This document shows, piece after piece, positions 8,257-17,468 of a stretch of 64,000 nucleotides of DNA. The translations under genes were made by a program, and so were the position numbers. Position 1 is the stretch's first letter; each line of letters starts with the position of its first letter. The notes under the pieces were generated by a model, which did not search any database, was not told the origin of the DNA, and saw only the letters and a program-made list of their open reading frames with translations. Location: assembly GCF_021021435.1 (NCBI RefSeq), contig NZ_JAINWI010000017.1:62001-126000 (forward strand), written 5' to 3'. The stretch comes from Seohaeicola saemankumensis. GTDB taxonomy: Bacteria > Pseudomonadota > Alphaproteobacteria > Rhodobacterales > Rhodobacteraceae.

Positions 8257-9765
8257 ATGTTTGAAAATCTGTCCGAACGCCTCTCAGGTGTCTTTGATCG
8301 GCTGACCCGTCAGGGTGCGCTATCCGACGAAGACGTCAAGACTGCCCTGCGCGAGGTGCGCGTCGCCCTGCTTGAGGCTGACGTGTCGCTACCCGTGGCG
8401 CGCGATTTCGTGGCTGCGGTCCAGACCAAGGCGACCGGACAGGCGGTGACCAAATCGGTTACGCCGGGCCAGCAGGTCGTCAAGATCGTGCATGATGCGC
8501 TGGTGGATGTTCTGACCGGTTCGGAAGATCCCGGTGCGCTCAAGATTGACAACCCGCCTGCCCCGATCCTGATGGTCGGTCTGCAAGGCTCGGGCAAGAC
8601 AACGACCACAGGCAAGCTGGCCAAACGGTTGAAGGACCGCGAGGGCAAACGGGTGCTGATGGCCTCGCTTGATATCTACCGCCCCGCCGCGATGCAGCAG
8701 TTGCAAATCCTGGGTCAGCAGATCGGTGTCGATACCCTGCCCATCGTCGCGGGCGAAACCGCCGTGCAGATCGCCAAGCGCGCCAAGACGCAAGCCAGCC
8801 TTGGCGGGTATGACGTCTATCTGCTGGATACCGCTGGCCGGTTGCAGATCGACCAGACCCTGATGCAGGAAGTCGAGGATGTGCGCGACGCGGTCAAGCC
8901 GCGCGAAACTCTGCTTGTCGTTGACGGTCTGACAGGTCAGGTCGCTGTCGAAGTGGCCGAGGAATTTGACGCCAAGGTCGGAATTTCCGGCGTGATCCTC
9001 ACGCGGATGGACGGCGACGGGCGCGGCGGCGCGGCGCTGTCGATGCGGGCCGTCACCGGCAAACCCATCCGCTTCGTCGGTCTGGGCGAAAAGATGGACG
9101 CGCTTGAGACCTTCGAGCCGCAGCGGATCGCGGGCCGTATCCTTGGCATGGGCGACATCGTCGCGCTGGTCGAGAAGGCGCAGGAAACCATCGAGGCCGA
9201 ACAGGCCGAGCGGATGATGAAGCGCTTCCAGAAGGGTCAGTTCAATATGAACGACCTGCGGATGCAGCTTGAACAGATGATGAAGATGGGTGGCATGGAA
9301 TCCATCATGGGCATGATGCCCGGCATGGGCAAAATGGCCGCTCAAGTGAAGGAATCCGGCTTCGATGACCGTATCCTCAAACAGCAGATCGCGCTGATCC
9401 AGTCGATGACGAAAAAGGAACGCGCCAATCCGGCCTTGCTGCAAGCCAGCCGTAAGAAGCGGATTGCGGGCGGTGCCGGCCTGGATGTGTCGGATCTGAA
9501 CAAATTGCTAAAGATGCACCGCCAGATGGCGGACATGATGAAAAAGATGGGCAAGATGGGTAAAGGCGGCATGCTCAAGCAGGCCATGAAAGGCATGATG
9601 GGCAAAGGCGGCGCGCCGGAAGGCATGGACCCCTCGCAGATGGACCCCAAGGCTCTTGAGGCTGCGGCCAAGGCAATGACGGGCGGTAAGCTGCCGGCAA
9701 GTCTGGGTGGCATGGGCGGCATGAAGCTGCCCGGCGGGTTAAGCGGCTTCGGAAAGAAGAAGTGA
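8257..9765 (+). CDS. ffh: Signal recognition particle protein Ffh
   Basis: A 502-residue GTPase that binds SRP RNA and the signal sequences of nascent membrane proteins. The N domain (1-~90) leads to the G domain with P-loop GLQGSGKTTTTGKL (108-121), DTAGR and TRMDGDGRGG motifs. The M domain (from about 325) is very Met-rich, with many KMG/MMG runs, as needed for signal-peptide binding and RNA contact. The C-terminus has an extra Gly/Met/Lys tail. It is the first gene of a run of translation-related genes and overlaps the following GNAT. Confidence 0.98.
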   Translation: MFENLSERLSGVFDRLTRQGALSDEDVKTALREVRVALLEADVSLPVARDFVAAVQTKATGQAVTKSVTPGQQVVKIVHDALVDVLTGSEDPGALKIDNPPAPILMVGLQGSGKTTTTGKLAKRLKDREGKRVLMASLDIYRPAAMQQLQILGQQIGVDTLPIVAGETAVQIAKRAKTQASLGGYDVYLLDTAGRLQIDQTLMQEVEDVRDAVKPRETLLVVDGLTGQVAVEVAEEFDAKVGISGVILTRMDGDGRGGAALSMRAVTGKPIRFVGLGEKMDALETFEPQRIAGRILGMGDIVALVEKAQETIEAEQAERMMKRFQKGQFNMNDLRMQLEQMMKMGGMESIMGMMPGMGKMAAQVKESGFDDRILKQQIALIQSMTKKERANPALLQASRKKRIAGGAGLDVSDLNKLLKMHRQMADMMKKMGKMGKGGMLKQAMKGMMGKGGAPEGMDPSQMDPKALEAAAKAMTGGKLPASLGGMGGMKLPGGLSGFGKKK

Positions 9766-10340
9766 TGCAAGCCCCCCGCCCTTCCCTGACACAGGCCCCA
9801 AGGCTCGAGTCGCGCAACCTGATCCTGCGCGGGCCGGAGCATGGCGATGCCGAACCGCTAATCGGGTTTCTGACAGATCGCGAGCGGGCGGCGGGATTCG
9901 GGGCTTATGACAACCGGCATGACGCATGGCGTTGGTTCGGGCTGAACGTGGGTCACTGGCATATCCACGGCTATGGCTATTTCACGATAGAGGATCGCGA
10001 CACCGGCGAAGTGGCCGGGATCACAGGCATCTGGAACCCCGACGGTTGGCCCGAGCCTGAACTTGGCTGGGCCCTGTTCGACGGTTTCGAAGGACGCGGG
10101 ATCGCCTATGAAGCGGCAGAGCGCGCGCGGGACTGGGCCTATAGCGAACTTGGTTTCATGACGCTGACCTCGAATATCGTGCCGGGCAATGACCGCTCGA
10201 TCGCGCTGGCCGAACGGCTGGGCGCTTGGGCTGAACGGACCTATCAGAATGTCTATATGGGCGCAGAGATCCTATACCGGCATCCCGGCCCCGCGTCGCT
10301 GGTCAACGATGGCGACGGATCGGTGGAGGCATACGCATGA
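9765..10340 (+). CDS. RimJ/RimL-type GNAT acetyltransferase (first of a tandem pair)
   Basis: A 191-residue protein. It has the RimJ/RimL pattern: SRNLILRGPEHGDAEPL at the N-terminus, WPEPELGWALFDGFEGRG (strand plus motif A for acetyl-CoA) in the middle and NDRSIALAERLGA near the end. ATG 9765 overlaps the last base of ffh; a GTG at 9762 is also possible. The next gene is a clear paralogue sharing ExELGWxxxxGFExRGIA. Acceptor unknown; members acetylate protein N-termini or small amines. Confidence 0.88.
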   Translation: MQAPRPSLTQAPRLESRNLILRGPEHGDAEPLIGFLTDRERAAGFGAYDNRHDAWRWFGLNVGHWHIHGYGYFTIEDRDTGEVAGITGIWNPDGWPEPELGWALFDGFEGRGIAYEAAERARDWAYSELGFMTLTSNIVPGNDRSIALAERLGAWAERTYQNVYMGAEILYRHPGPASLVNDGDGSVEAYA

Positions 10341-10858
10341 CGCAGTTTGCCTTCGAAATACCGACGATCAAGGCCGGCGATGTGTCGCTCCGCGCCATTC
10401 AGGAAAACGATCTTGAACCGCTGGCCGCCTTTTACGCGACCGAGCGCAGCATGTTTGTCGGCGGGCCGCTGCCGCGCGTGGACGCGTGGCGGATGATTTC
10501 CGGCAATATCGGCCATTGGGCGCTGCGCGGTTATGGCATGTGGGTCATCGATATGGACCGGCAGCCCGTGGGCATGTGCGGGTTCATCTTTCGGGAAGGC
10601 TGGGACGAGCCGGAACTGGGCTGGCAGGTCTGGAACGGTTTTGAAGCGCGCGGGATTGCCTTTCAGTCGGCCAGCGCAGCCCGTGATCAGGGCGTGCGCG
10701 CTTACGGGCTGAATGGCGTCATTTCCTATATCGACCCGCGCAATTCCCGCTCGATCAAGCTTGCCGAACGTCTTGGCGCCTTGTTCGAGCGCGAGACCGT
10801 GTTCATGGGCAAACCCTGCCATGTCTATCGTCACCCCCAGCAAGAGGAGTGTGCATGA
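10337..10858 (+). CDS. RimJ/RimL-type GNAT acetyltransferase (second of a tandem pair)
   Basis: A 173-residue paralogue of the preceding gene. Shared landmarks are the EPELGWQVWNGFEARGIAF acetyl-CoA motif and NSRSIKLAERLGA. It overlaps both neighbours by four bases (ATGA), so ffh, the two GNATs and the chorismate mutase gene read as one tightly coupled operon. A local duplication after ffh is the simple explanation for the pair. Confidence 0.88.
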   Translation: MTQFAFEIPTIKAGDVSLRAIQENDLEPLAAFYATERSMFVGGPLPRVDAWRMISGNIGHWALRGYGMWVIDMDRQPVGMCGFIFREGWDEPELGWQVWNGFEARGIAFQSASAARDQGVRAYGLNGVISYIDPRNSRSIKLAERLGALFERETVFMGKPCHVYRHPQQEECA

Positions 10859-11154
10859 CTCAGACTGCCGCAGAACGCGCCGCAGAGATCCTGCGCGAGC
10901 ATCGTGCCAGCATCGACCGGCTGGATGCGATCCTTGTCTATACTCTGGGCGAGCGGTTCAAGCACACGCAGACCGTGGGGCGTTTGAAGGCGCAGCACGA
11001 CTTGCCCCCTTCCGACCCTGATCGCGAGGCGCGCCAGATTGCGCGGCTGGAAGAGCTGGCAAGGGACGCCGATCTTGATCCGGAATTCGCAAAGGCTTTC
11101 CTGCAGTTCATCATTCAGGAAGTCATCCAACACCACAAGAAACAGCAACAATAA
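10855..11154 (+). CDS. Chorismate mutase (AroQ fold)
   Basis: A 99-residue all-helical protein. Helix 1 has the conserved EHRASIDRLDAILVYTLGER pattern (Arg and Asp of the AroQ active site), followed by a lysine in VGRLKAQHDLPPSDPDRE and C-terminal ISxE-like helix LDPEFAKAFLQFIIQEVIQ. The enzyme converts chorismate to prephenate, the branch to Phe and Tyr. Start ATG 10855 overlaps the GNAT stop by four bases and follows GAGGAG. It stands without other aromatic biosynthesis genes, as is common near rpsP in this order. Confidence 0.9.
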   Translation: MTQTAAERAAEILREHRASIDRLDAILVYTLGERFKHTQTVGRLKAQHDLPPSDPDREARQIARLEELARDADLDPEFAKAFLQFIIQEVIQHHKKQQQ

Positions 11155-11211
11155 CAAACCCATCTGGCGGGCCTGCCCGTCACACCAAGTCATCCAAAGG
11201 AGAATACTGAC

Positions 11212-11625
11212 ATGGCAATGAAAATCCGTCTGGCCCGTGGCGGCAGCAAAAAACGCCCCTTCTATCGCATTGTGGCTGCCGACAGCCGTATGCCCCGCGA
11301 TGGCCGCTTCATCGAGAAACTGGGCACTTACAACCCGCTGCTGCCCAAAGACAGCGAAGAGCGCGTCAAAATGAATGTCGAGCGCGTTCAGTACTGGCTG
11401 GGTGAAGGCGCACAGACCACCGACCGTGTGGCGCGTATGCTGGAAGCCGCTGGCGTTGTCGCAAAGACCGAGCGTAACAACCCCAAGAAGGGCGAGCCAG
11501 GCAAGAAAGCCAAGGCACGCGCTGACGAAAAAACCGCCAAAGCCGCTGCTGCTGCCGAAGCCGCTGCCGCACCTGCCGAAGCACCTGCGGAAGACGCCGT
11601 CGAAGAGACTGCGGCCGAAGAGTAA
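11212..11625 (+). CDS. rpsP: 30S ribosomal protein S16
   Basis: A 137-residue protein. Residues 1-82 are a complete S16 ([19 protein letters not shown], then [14 protein letters not shown]). The remainder, about 50 residues, is a low-complexity Lys/Ala/Glu tail ([19 protein letters not shown]). Such tails are seen on S16 in several alphaproteobacteria but this one is long. A strong AAGGAGAA ribosome-binding site precedes the ATG. Confidence 0.98.
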   Translation: MAMKIRLARGGSKKRPFYRIVAADSRMPRDGRFIEKLGTYNPLLPKDSEERVKMNVERVQYWLGEGAQTTDRVARMLEAAGVVAKTERNNPKKGEPGKKAKARADEKTAKAAAAAEAAAAPAEAPAEDAVEETAAEE

Positions 11626-11641
11626 GCCAAGGGGGGACGGG

Positions 11642-12271
11642 ATGCACACGTTCGACAAGGCATTCCAGAACCAATTGACCGATCTGATGCGGTGGCGTCG
11701 TGATGTACGGCGCTTTCGCACCGATCCTGTGGACGAGGCAATGCTGCGGCATTGCCTCGACGCATTTCTGCTGGCCCCTTCTGTCGGCCTGTCGCAACCG
11801 TGGCGCTTGATCCAGGTGCAAAGCGCACAGGCCCGCGCGGCGACACTCGCGAATTTCGAGGCCAGCAACGCACAGGCACTGGGCAGATATCAGGGCGACC
11901 GCGCAGCACTCTATGCGGGGTTGAAGCTGTCCGGCATGCGCGAGGCCCCTGTGCAACTGGCGGTATATTGCGACGAGGCGACCCAGACCGGTCACAAGCT
12001 GGGCGCAGGCACCATGCCTGAAATGCGGCGGTATTCCGTGGTCGCATCGGTCATGCAGTTCTGGCTGATGGCAAGGGCGCAGGGTTTGGGCGTGGGCTGG
12101 GTGTCGATCCTTGATCCGGCGCAACTGTCGCGCGATCTGGCCGTGCCGGAGGATTGGCGTCTGGTGGCCTATCTGTGCGTGGGCTGGCCGGAACAGGATA
12201 GTCTGGAGCCGGAACTGGAAACAAAGGGCTGGGAGACCCGCCGCAGCGAATTGATCATTGAAACCCGTTGA
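11642..12271 (+). CDS. bluB: 5,6-dimethylbenzimidazole synthase (BluB)
   Basis: A 209-residue flavoprotein of the nitroreductase fold. BluB markers are RRDVRRFRTDPVDE at the N-terminus, APSVGLSQPWR (FMN contact), YAGLKLSGMREAPVQLAV and the VAYLCVGWP end. BluB breaks down reduced FMN with oxygen to form DMB, the lower ligand of vitamin B12. Start ATG 11642 follows a GGGG-rich site 16 bases after rpsP. It is an odd guest between ribosomal genes. A plain nitroreductase is the alternative, but the motifs favour BluB. Confidence 0.88.
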   Translation: MHTFDKAFQNQLTDLMRWRRDVRRFRTDPVDEAMLRHCLDAFLLAPSVGLSQPWRLIQVQSAQARAATLANFEASNAQALGRYQGDRAALYAGLKLSGMREAPVQLAVYCDEATQTGHKLGAGTMPEMRRYSVVASVMQFWLMARAQGLGVGWVSILDPAQLSRDLAVPEDWRLVAYLCVGWPEQDSLEPELETKGWETRRSELIIETR

Positions 12272-12355
12272 TAGGCTCGACCATCCGGCGCTATGTGATA
12301 GACCCGAAACGGTCACCCTCAGGGTCTTTACAGACCAGCAAGGACGAGAAACAAG

Positions 12356-12859
12356 ATGAGCGATCTGATCTGCGTTGCGGTCATTGCGGGGGCTTTCGGC
12401 GTCCGCGGCGAAGTGCGCTTGAAAAGCTTTACCGCTGATCCTGTGGCGATCGGCGAATATGCCCCCTTGGTGACCGAGGATGGAAGCCGCAGTTTCGATC
12501 TGGCGCTGGCCAGCCAGCTTTCCAACGGACTTCTTGTCCGGCTGTCGGGAGTCACCACCAAGGAAGAGGCCGACGCGCTGAAGGGCGTCAAACTCTACGT
12601 CCCGCGCGACCGTTTGCCCGGTTTGCCGGATGACGAATATTACCATGCAGACCTGATCGGCCTTGAAGTGCTGGACACAGGTGGCAATGTTCTTGGCCGG
12701 ATCAAGGCGGTTCTGAATCACGGTGCAGGTGACATTCTTGAAGTGCAGGTACCGGGCGCCTCCGATACCGTTTTGTTGCCCTTCACGCTGGATGCGGTGC
12801 CGACGATCGATCTGGATCAGGGCCGCGTGATTGCCGACCCGCCTCTGGGTCTTTTCTAG
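12356..12859 (+). CDS. rimM: Ribosome maturation factor RimM
   Basis: A 167-residue protein that binds S19 and helps mature the 30S subunit. The N-terminal beta-barrel opens with [20 protein letters not shown], the diagnostic RimM motif; the C-terminal PRC barrel has [16 protein letters not shown] and [18 protein letters not shown]. It sits in the usual rpsP-rimM-trmD-rplS order, only interrupted by bluB. Confidence 0.97.
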   Translation: MSDLICVAVIAGAFGVRGEVRLKSFTADPVAIGEYAPLVTEDGSRSFDLALASQLSNGLLVRLSGVTTKEEADALKGVKLYVPRDRLPGLPDDEYYHADLIGLEVLDTGGNVLGRIKAVLNHGAGDILEVQVPGASDTVLLPFTLDAVPTIDLDQGRVIADPPLGLF

Positions 12860-12934
12860 ACAGGGGGGTGTCACGGCCAGCCTTCCGCATCTGGCATCTT
12901 TTGCAGGGTTCAAAAAGCAGCTAAGAGCCAGCCC

Positions 12935-13765
12935 ATGACCCAGACATCTGATCCAGAGGGCCCCGTCCCGCAAAAATCCTATGGGCGCAAGTCGATCAGC
13001 CCGACGCTGCGTCCGCGCGAGTTGATGACCGAGAACCCGCAACTGGCGGGGGCATGGCGGGTGCAGGTGATCACCTTGCTGCCGCAAGCCTTTCCCGGCG
13101 TTCTGGGTGAAAGCCTGACCGGCAAAGCCCTGTCCGAGGGGCGCTGGTCGCTTGAAGCCATCGATCTTCGGACCTTTGGCGAGGGCAAGCATCGCAATGT
13201 CGATGATACGCCTGCAGGCGGCGGTGCCGGCATGGTGATGCGCCCCGATGTTCTGGGCCATGCGCTGGATGCGGCCGCACAGGGCGCGCGAGGACGCTGG
13301 CCGGTCATCTATCTCAGCCCGCGCGGCACACCGATGGATCAGGCGATGATGCAGCGGTTGGCAGCTTCGGATGGGATGACCCTGCTTTGCGGCCGGTTCG
13401 AGGGCGTGGACGAGCGCGTGCTTGAGGAATATGCGATCCAAGAAGTCAGCCTTGGCGATTTTGTCATGACAGGCGGCGAAATCGCGGCGATGGCCCTGAT
13501 TGATGCCACAGTGCGCCTGTTGCCCGGTGTGCTTGGAAACGCCGCCTCGACCGAGGAAGAAAGTTTTTCAGACGGGTTGCTGGAGCATCCGCAATATACG
13601 CGGCCCGCCGAATGGCGCGGGCGCGTAATCCCCGAGATTCTGCTGTCCGGCAATCACGCGAAAATCGCGCAATGGCGGCGTCAGCAATCCGAGGCGATCA
13701 CGCAAACGCGGCGCGCTGACCTTTGGCAGGCGCATAGCGCAAAAAAAGGCGAAAAACCCGCCTGA
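12935..13765 (+). CDS. trmD: tRNA (guanine-37-N1)-methyltransferase TrmD
   Basis: A 276-residue SPOUT methyltransferase that makes m1G37 in tRNA to prevent frameshifting. The knotted SAM site is visible as DDTPAGGGAGMVMRPDV, YLSPRG, LLCGRFEGVDERV and SLGDFVMTGGE. The catalytic domain starts at about residue 40; the 35-residue N-terminal extension with PTLRPRELM is typical of Rhodobacterales. An internal ATG (13025) would remove it but lacks a good ribosome-binding site. Confidence 0.97.
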   Translation: MTQTSDPEGPVPQKSYGRKSISPTLRPRELMTENPQLAGAWRVQVITLLPQAFPGVLGESLTGKALSEGRWSLEAIDLRTFGEGKHRNVDDTPAGGGAGMVMRPDVLGHALDAAAQGARGRWPVIYLSPRGTPMDQAMMQRLAASDGMTLLCGRFEGVDERVLEEYAIQEVSLGDFVMTGGEIAAMALIDATVRLLPGVLGNAASTEEESFSDGLLEHPQYTRPAEWRGRVIPEILLSGNHAKIAQWRRQQSEAITQTRRADLWQAHSAKKGEKPA

Positions 13766-14020
13766 CTGCTGCCTATTCGGTTCTTGCAAAGCAGTATGGC
13801 GGCGGGTAAGAGCGGCGGGTCTGGGACTTGATTGAGTCTATCGGACCTGCCGTCTGTTATTCCGGTTGCCTTCTTCGGCACCATCACGGGGTTTGACGCA
13901 GAACCAAGGAACGACGACCTGAACTCTGGCGGGCGCATATGCGGACCCGGTTGAAGACCGAGAGCTCTTGGGTTGTGGCAAACTTTGCGGAACAAACCGC
14001 AAGCAGATAGGAGCAAAGCG

Positions 14021-14404
14021 ATGAACCTGATCGCACAGATCGAGGCGGAACAGATCGCCTCTCTCGGGAAGTCCATTCCCGATTTCAAGGCCGGCGATAC
14101 CATTCGCGTCGGTTACAAAGTGACCGAAGGCACCCGTAGCCGCGTTCAGAACTACGAAGGCGTCTGCATCAGCCGCAAGAACGGCAAAGGTATTGCCGGG
14201 TCTTTCACGGTCCGCAAGATTTCCTTTGGCGAAGGCGTGGAACGTGTGTTCCCGCTCTATTCGACCAATATCGACAGCATTACCGTGGTCCGTCGTGGCC
14301 GTGTGCGTCGCGCGAAACTGTATTACCTGCGCGCCCGTCGCGGTAAATCGGCACGTATCGCAGAGGTTGCCAACTACAAGCCCGCCGCTGGCGCAGAAGC
14401 ATAA
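14021..14404 (+). CDS. rplS: 50S ribosomal protein L19
   Basis: A 127-residue protein with the L19 landmarks [23 protein letters not shown] and [20 protein letters not shown] 14021 follows AGGAG; upstream in-frame codons from 13973 are not L19-like. It is separated from trmD by 255 bases without a recognisable gene, so it may have its own promoter there, and it is followed by rpmE. Confidence 0.98.
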   Translation: MNLIAQIEAEQIASLGKSIPDFKAGDTIRVGYKVTEGTRSRVQNYEGVCISRKNGKGIAGSFTVRKISFGEGVERVFPLYSTNIDSITVVRRGRVRRAKLYYLRARRGKSARIAEVANYKPAAGAEA

Positions 14405-14415
14405 GGATCGGCACG

Positions 14416-14637
14416 ATGAAAAAAGACATCCACCCCGATTATCACCTGATCAACGTCAAAATGACCGACGGCACGATCTTCCAGATGAATTCGACATGGG
14501 GCAAGGAAGGCGACACGCTGTCGCTGGATATCGACCCCACCGTCCACCCTGCATGGACCGGCGGCTCGTCGCGTCTGCTGGATGCAGGCGGGCGCGTATC
14601 GAAGTTCAAGAACAAATACGCAGGTCTCGGCTTCTAA
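14416..14637 (+). CDS. rpmE: 50S ribosomal protein L31
   Basis: A 73-residue L31 ([38 protein letters not shown]). It has no Cys at all, so it is the zinc-free (C-) form that cannot hold the CxxC zinc site. It lies 11 bases after rplS and is followed by a strong terminator. Confidence 0.96.
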   Translation: MKKDIHPDYHLINVKMTDGTIFQMNSTWGKEGDTLSLDIDPTVHPAWTGGSSRLLDAGGRVSKFKNKYAGLGF

Positions 14638-14661
14638 AGCTGATACACGTTTTCATTCGGG

Positions 14662-14690
14662 AAATGCCGTCCTTCGGGGCGGCATTTTTT
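14662..14690 (+). terminator. Rho-independent terminator after rpmE
   Basis: Stem AAATGCCGTCC / GGGCGGCATTT (one G-U pair) with a TTCG tetraloop, followed by six T residues. Confidence 0.95.
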
Positions 14691-14712
14691 ATTCCCGCAT
14701 CCCGTTGCAGGT

Positions 14713-16587
14713 TCACCGCCGGTATTGCGGGTTCAACAGAACCGATACACGCAAGGCCATGGGTTTCAGAACAGTCCGCATCGCCGGAAACCGCCCTATG
14801 ATCCGCCCGTAGATGACGCGCAGCCCGCGATCAAGTCGCCCGTTCGCGCTATCCGCGCGGCGGCCCAGTTCAGCCATCTGGTCCAGCACATGATGCGAGG
14901 CTAGTCGCCCTGCGAAAAGCTGCATCTTGTATTCCAGCCGCGCATAATTGCGCGCGGCCAGTTCCGGCGACATGACCGACAGCACGCGAAACCCCCGTGC
15001 CTGCACGGCATAGCCGATCATTCGCTCCTGCACATGGGCAAGCCCACCATCGACATGATGCGGCTCCGCGTTGTAGTCGCTCCAATCCCAAGGCCATTCA
15101 AACATCGGACGTAGCGCCGCCATTCTGAACCAGAACATCGTGCCATAAGGTGCCACTGGCGTATCGGCATCAAGCGGGACGCCAAACCCCATGCGATGAC
15201 ACAATTGCTGGACAGTTGCCCGGTTCGAAAACCACGCATGGCCCAATGTGCCCAACCCGACATGGATCACCGGCGGGATGATCAGGCCGATATCAGGCTC
15301 TGCTTCCAACCGGTCCAGAAGCTGGCGAACCGCCTTTCTGGAGGGAAGCAGATTGTCGAAAAGATGGCTGCGGAACCCGTCCGCCACCTGTGGCGAGAGT
15401 TGCGGCGTGCGTTTTGAGTGTAATCGCAACCCGATTTCAAATTCGTCCGACAGAGCAATGTCGCGGAAGGTGATGAACAATGCCGACATGTCACGCCCGC
15501 GATTCTGTTCCACCACGCGCACGGTCCGGTCTGCTGGGGGCCAGCCCTTCCTGTCCAGAAATTCCTCGACGGCGGCTTTGTCCGCGATGGTTGCCGTTGA
15601 CACAAACAGCTTGGCCGGAAGAGGCAGCTTTTGGATCTGCGTCCAGAACTCCGGCATCATCCGCGCGTAGAAGGCGTGAATGAACACAGCCACAGGGCCA
15701 AAGCGCCACGTCTTTCTGCGTGAAGGGTAATGCGGGTTCAGTATCTCGTATTGATCCGCAATGGTCGTGAATGACCGTAGCGGCAGGCGCGCTGTCGCAA
15801 GCGCGATCACCCCGCGATACAGTGCCGGATGGATCTGGCGCAAACCATCCAGGGCGGCGCGCAGGTTGATCGCGTTCAGGTCGTGGACCAGAGGGTCCAG
15901 CGTCAGGACCGACACCGGCAGGCAGGGCGCGCGCAAATGCACCAGCTTGTCCACCTCGAAATGACGGGGGTCTTCGGTCCCTAGGGCGGCATCCGGTACG
16001 GCATAGTCCGTGCGCCAGCCGCCATGTCGCAGGAAACGGGCCAGCGGCAGCAATCCATGCTCGACCTCTGCCCAATGGTCACGGAAAGCGGGTAAGTTGA
16101 CCCAAAAGACTTTAGATTCCGTATCATTGACCAGCGCTGGCGACAGGACCGCAAAATCCAGATAGGGCAACCTGTCCGGCAGACCTGCGCGCCCTTGCAG
16201 GCGTCTGTCCATCGTCGTGCGGTGCCAATAGGCCGCGAACAGATCGGCGTCGTCAGGCAGATTTCGCCAGCCATCGGGATAGACCGGACCAAAGGCATGA
16301 TAGCCTGTCAGGATCACATGACCGGTGACCGGACCCTGCGCCGTGAGCGCCGCCAGACCAGCGCGATAGGCCGACAGGACCGATCCGTCCCTGTCTGAGG
16401 TGACGATCTCCAGCGGATGTTGCGCTGACAGATCGACCAGAGCTTTCGCCACACACGCCCTGTCTTGTGAGGGGGCCACGATCACGACCCTGTCCGCGAT
16501 GGTCAATAATTCATTTAGGGCAAGGCGGACATGCGCAGCCCCTTCGGTCCGGTGCTGGATCACATAGATGGCTGCACTGACCGCCAT
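14713..16587 (-). CDS. Rhamnan synthesis protein F (RgpF) family
   Basis: A 624-residue protein. The second half carries the RgpF domain: AVFIHAFYARMMPEFWTQI, then NRGRDMSALFITF, LRLHSKRTPQ and a conserved GTMFWFRMAAL segment. The N-terminal 250 residues are less clear but begin like a nucleotide-sugar or glycosyl-transfer domain (IYVIQHRTEGAAHVRLALNE). RgpF-type proteins act in assembly of rhamnose-glucose polysaccharides. Its start overlaps the sulfotransferase stop by one base, so both are made together at the end of the glycan block. Confidence 0.85.
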   Translation of the reverse strand: MAVSAAIYVIQHRTEGAAHVRLALNELLTIADRVVIVAPSQDRACVAKALVDLSAQHPLEIVTSDRDGSVLSAYRAGLAALTAQGPVTGHVILTGYHAFGPVYPDGWRNLPDDADLFAAYWHRTTMDRRLQGRAGLPDRLPYLDFAVLSPALVNDTESKVFWVNLPAFRDHWAEVEHGLLPLARFLRHGGWRTDYAVPDAALGTEDPRHFEVDKLVHLRAPCLPVSVLTLDPLVHDLNAINLRAALDGLRQIHPALYRGVIALATARLPLRSFTTIADQYEILNPHYPSRRKTWRFGPVAVFIHAFYARMMPEFWTQIQKLPLPAKLFVSTATIADKAAVEEFLDRKGWPPADRTVRVVEQNRGRDMSALFITFRDIALSDEFEIGLRLHSKRTPQLSPQVADGFRSHLFDNLLPSRKAVRQLLDRLEAEPDIGLIIPPVIHVGLGTLGHAWFSNRATVQQLCHRMGFGVPLDADTPVAPYGTMFWFRMAALRPMFEWPWDWSDYNAEPHHVDGGLAHVQERMIGYAVQARGFRVLSVMSPELAARNYARLEYKMQLFAGRLASHHVLDQMAELGRRADSANGRLDRGLRVIYGRIIGRFPAMRTVLKPMALRVSVLLNPQYRR

Positions 16588-17432
16588 CAGCGTGAATAAC
16601 CCAGCATAGTCATATGCTTGGCATGTGTCTGACAGAAGACGTCAATCTGCGCGGCATCAAGATAGTCTCGATGCGTACCGGTTTTTCGCTTCCAGAAGAA
16701 CTTTCCATCACATCGCGTCAAATCGTCGGACAATCGCTGCACCCGCGCGGGATCCTCGGCTCTTTGCGGCAGATTCAGAAATTCGTAAATACTGCTTATC
16801 GAGCTTTCGAAATCCGCGATCAGATCTTCATAGCGCAGGATGTGCACAGCATTTCCCGCCTGCTGCAGATGCCTGAAATTGTCTATACTTTCGAAGAGAC
16901 TGCCAAAGGGATTTGCAGGGCGCGGGTCAAAGGTCGCGTGGCGGGTGAACCGTTGAAAAAGATGATCCATCTGTTGCGGGGTCATGTCGTCGACCCGTTC
17001 AAAGGCAAAGCCGCAAACCTTTTCGGACAGGCCCGTCACGTTGCCCGACAGGTAATTCAGATAGGACAGAAAAACATCCAGCGGGTGGCGATAAATATAG
17101 ATGATCTTATCGGGCCGGAAACTACGCGCACCTTCTTGGACAAGGGGCGTCTTGTTGTGTGACTTGTAGCAACACCATGTCTGGCCAGCGTGCTGCCAGG
17201 GCATTTCCCCGATTGGTTGGCCCAGATGGGTGTCAGGCACGTAGCTGGCAAGCACAGCGCGACGTTGCGGAATCTCAAGAATGCCGATGATGATGGCCCG
17301 TAGCCACGTATTGCCGCTTTTCGGGAAGGAATAAAGCCCGACGAGTTGATCACAGGCTGGGTGGCCTGAGATGGCGGGTGCTGCCTCTTGCAGGTTTTCC
17401 AAAGCCGTTTGCAACTGTCGATCTCCCATCAC
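16587..17432 (-). CDS. Sulfotransferase (PAPS-dependent, Sulfotransfer_1 type)
   Basis: A 281-residue protein. The 5'-phosphosulfate-binding loop is YSFPKSGNTWLRAI (34-47), and the 3'-phosphate-binding region follows as YIYRHPLDVFLSYLNY; a helical IADFESSISSIYEFLNLP segment is typical of the family. The enzyme moves sulfate from PAPS to an alcohol. Between an RgpF gene and dTDP-rhamnose genes, its likely acceptor is the glycan made here. It is preceded by a short gap and then the epimerase gene on the same strand. Confidence 0.88.
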   Translation of the reverse strand: MMGDRQLQTALENLQEAAPAISGHPACDQLVGLYSFPKSGNTWLRAIIIGILEIPQRRAVLASYVPDTHLGQPIGEMPWQHAGQTWCCYKSHNKTPLVQEGARSFRPDKIIYIYRHPLDVFLSYLNYLSGNVTGLSEKVCGFAFERVDDMTPQQMDHLFQRFTRHATFDPRPANPFGSLFESIDNFRHLQQAGNAVHILRYEDLIADFESSISSIYEFLNLPQRAEDPARVQRLSDDLTRCDGKFFWKRKTGTHRDYLDAAQIDVFCQTHAKHMTMLGYSR

Positions 17433-17468
17433 TGGTATATTTCGGGTCGCGGGCGGTGCGACGGCGTT

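Noticed and set aside
11366-13441. A 691-codon open frame on the minus strand
   Set aside because: It lies opposite rpsP, bluB, rimM and trmD and has low-complexity, His/Arg/Gln-rich sequence typical of the antisense of GC-rich genes; no domain is recognisable.
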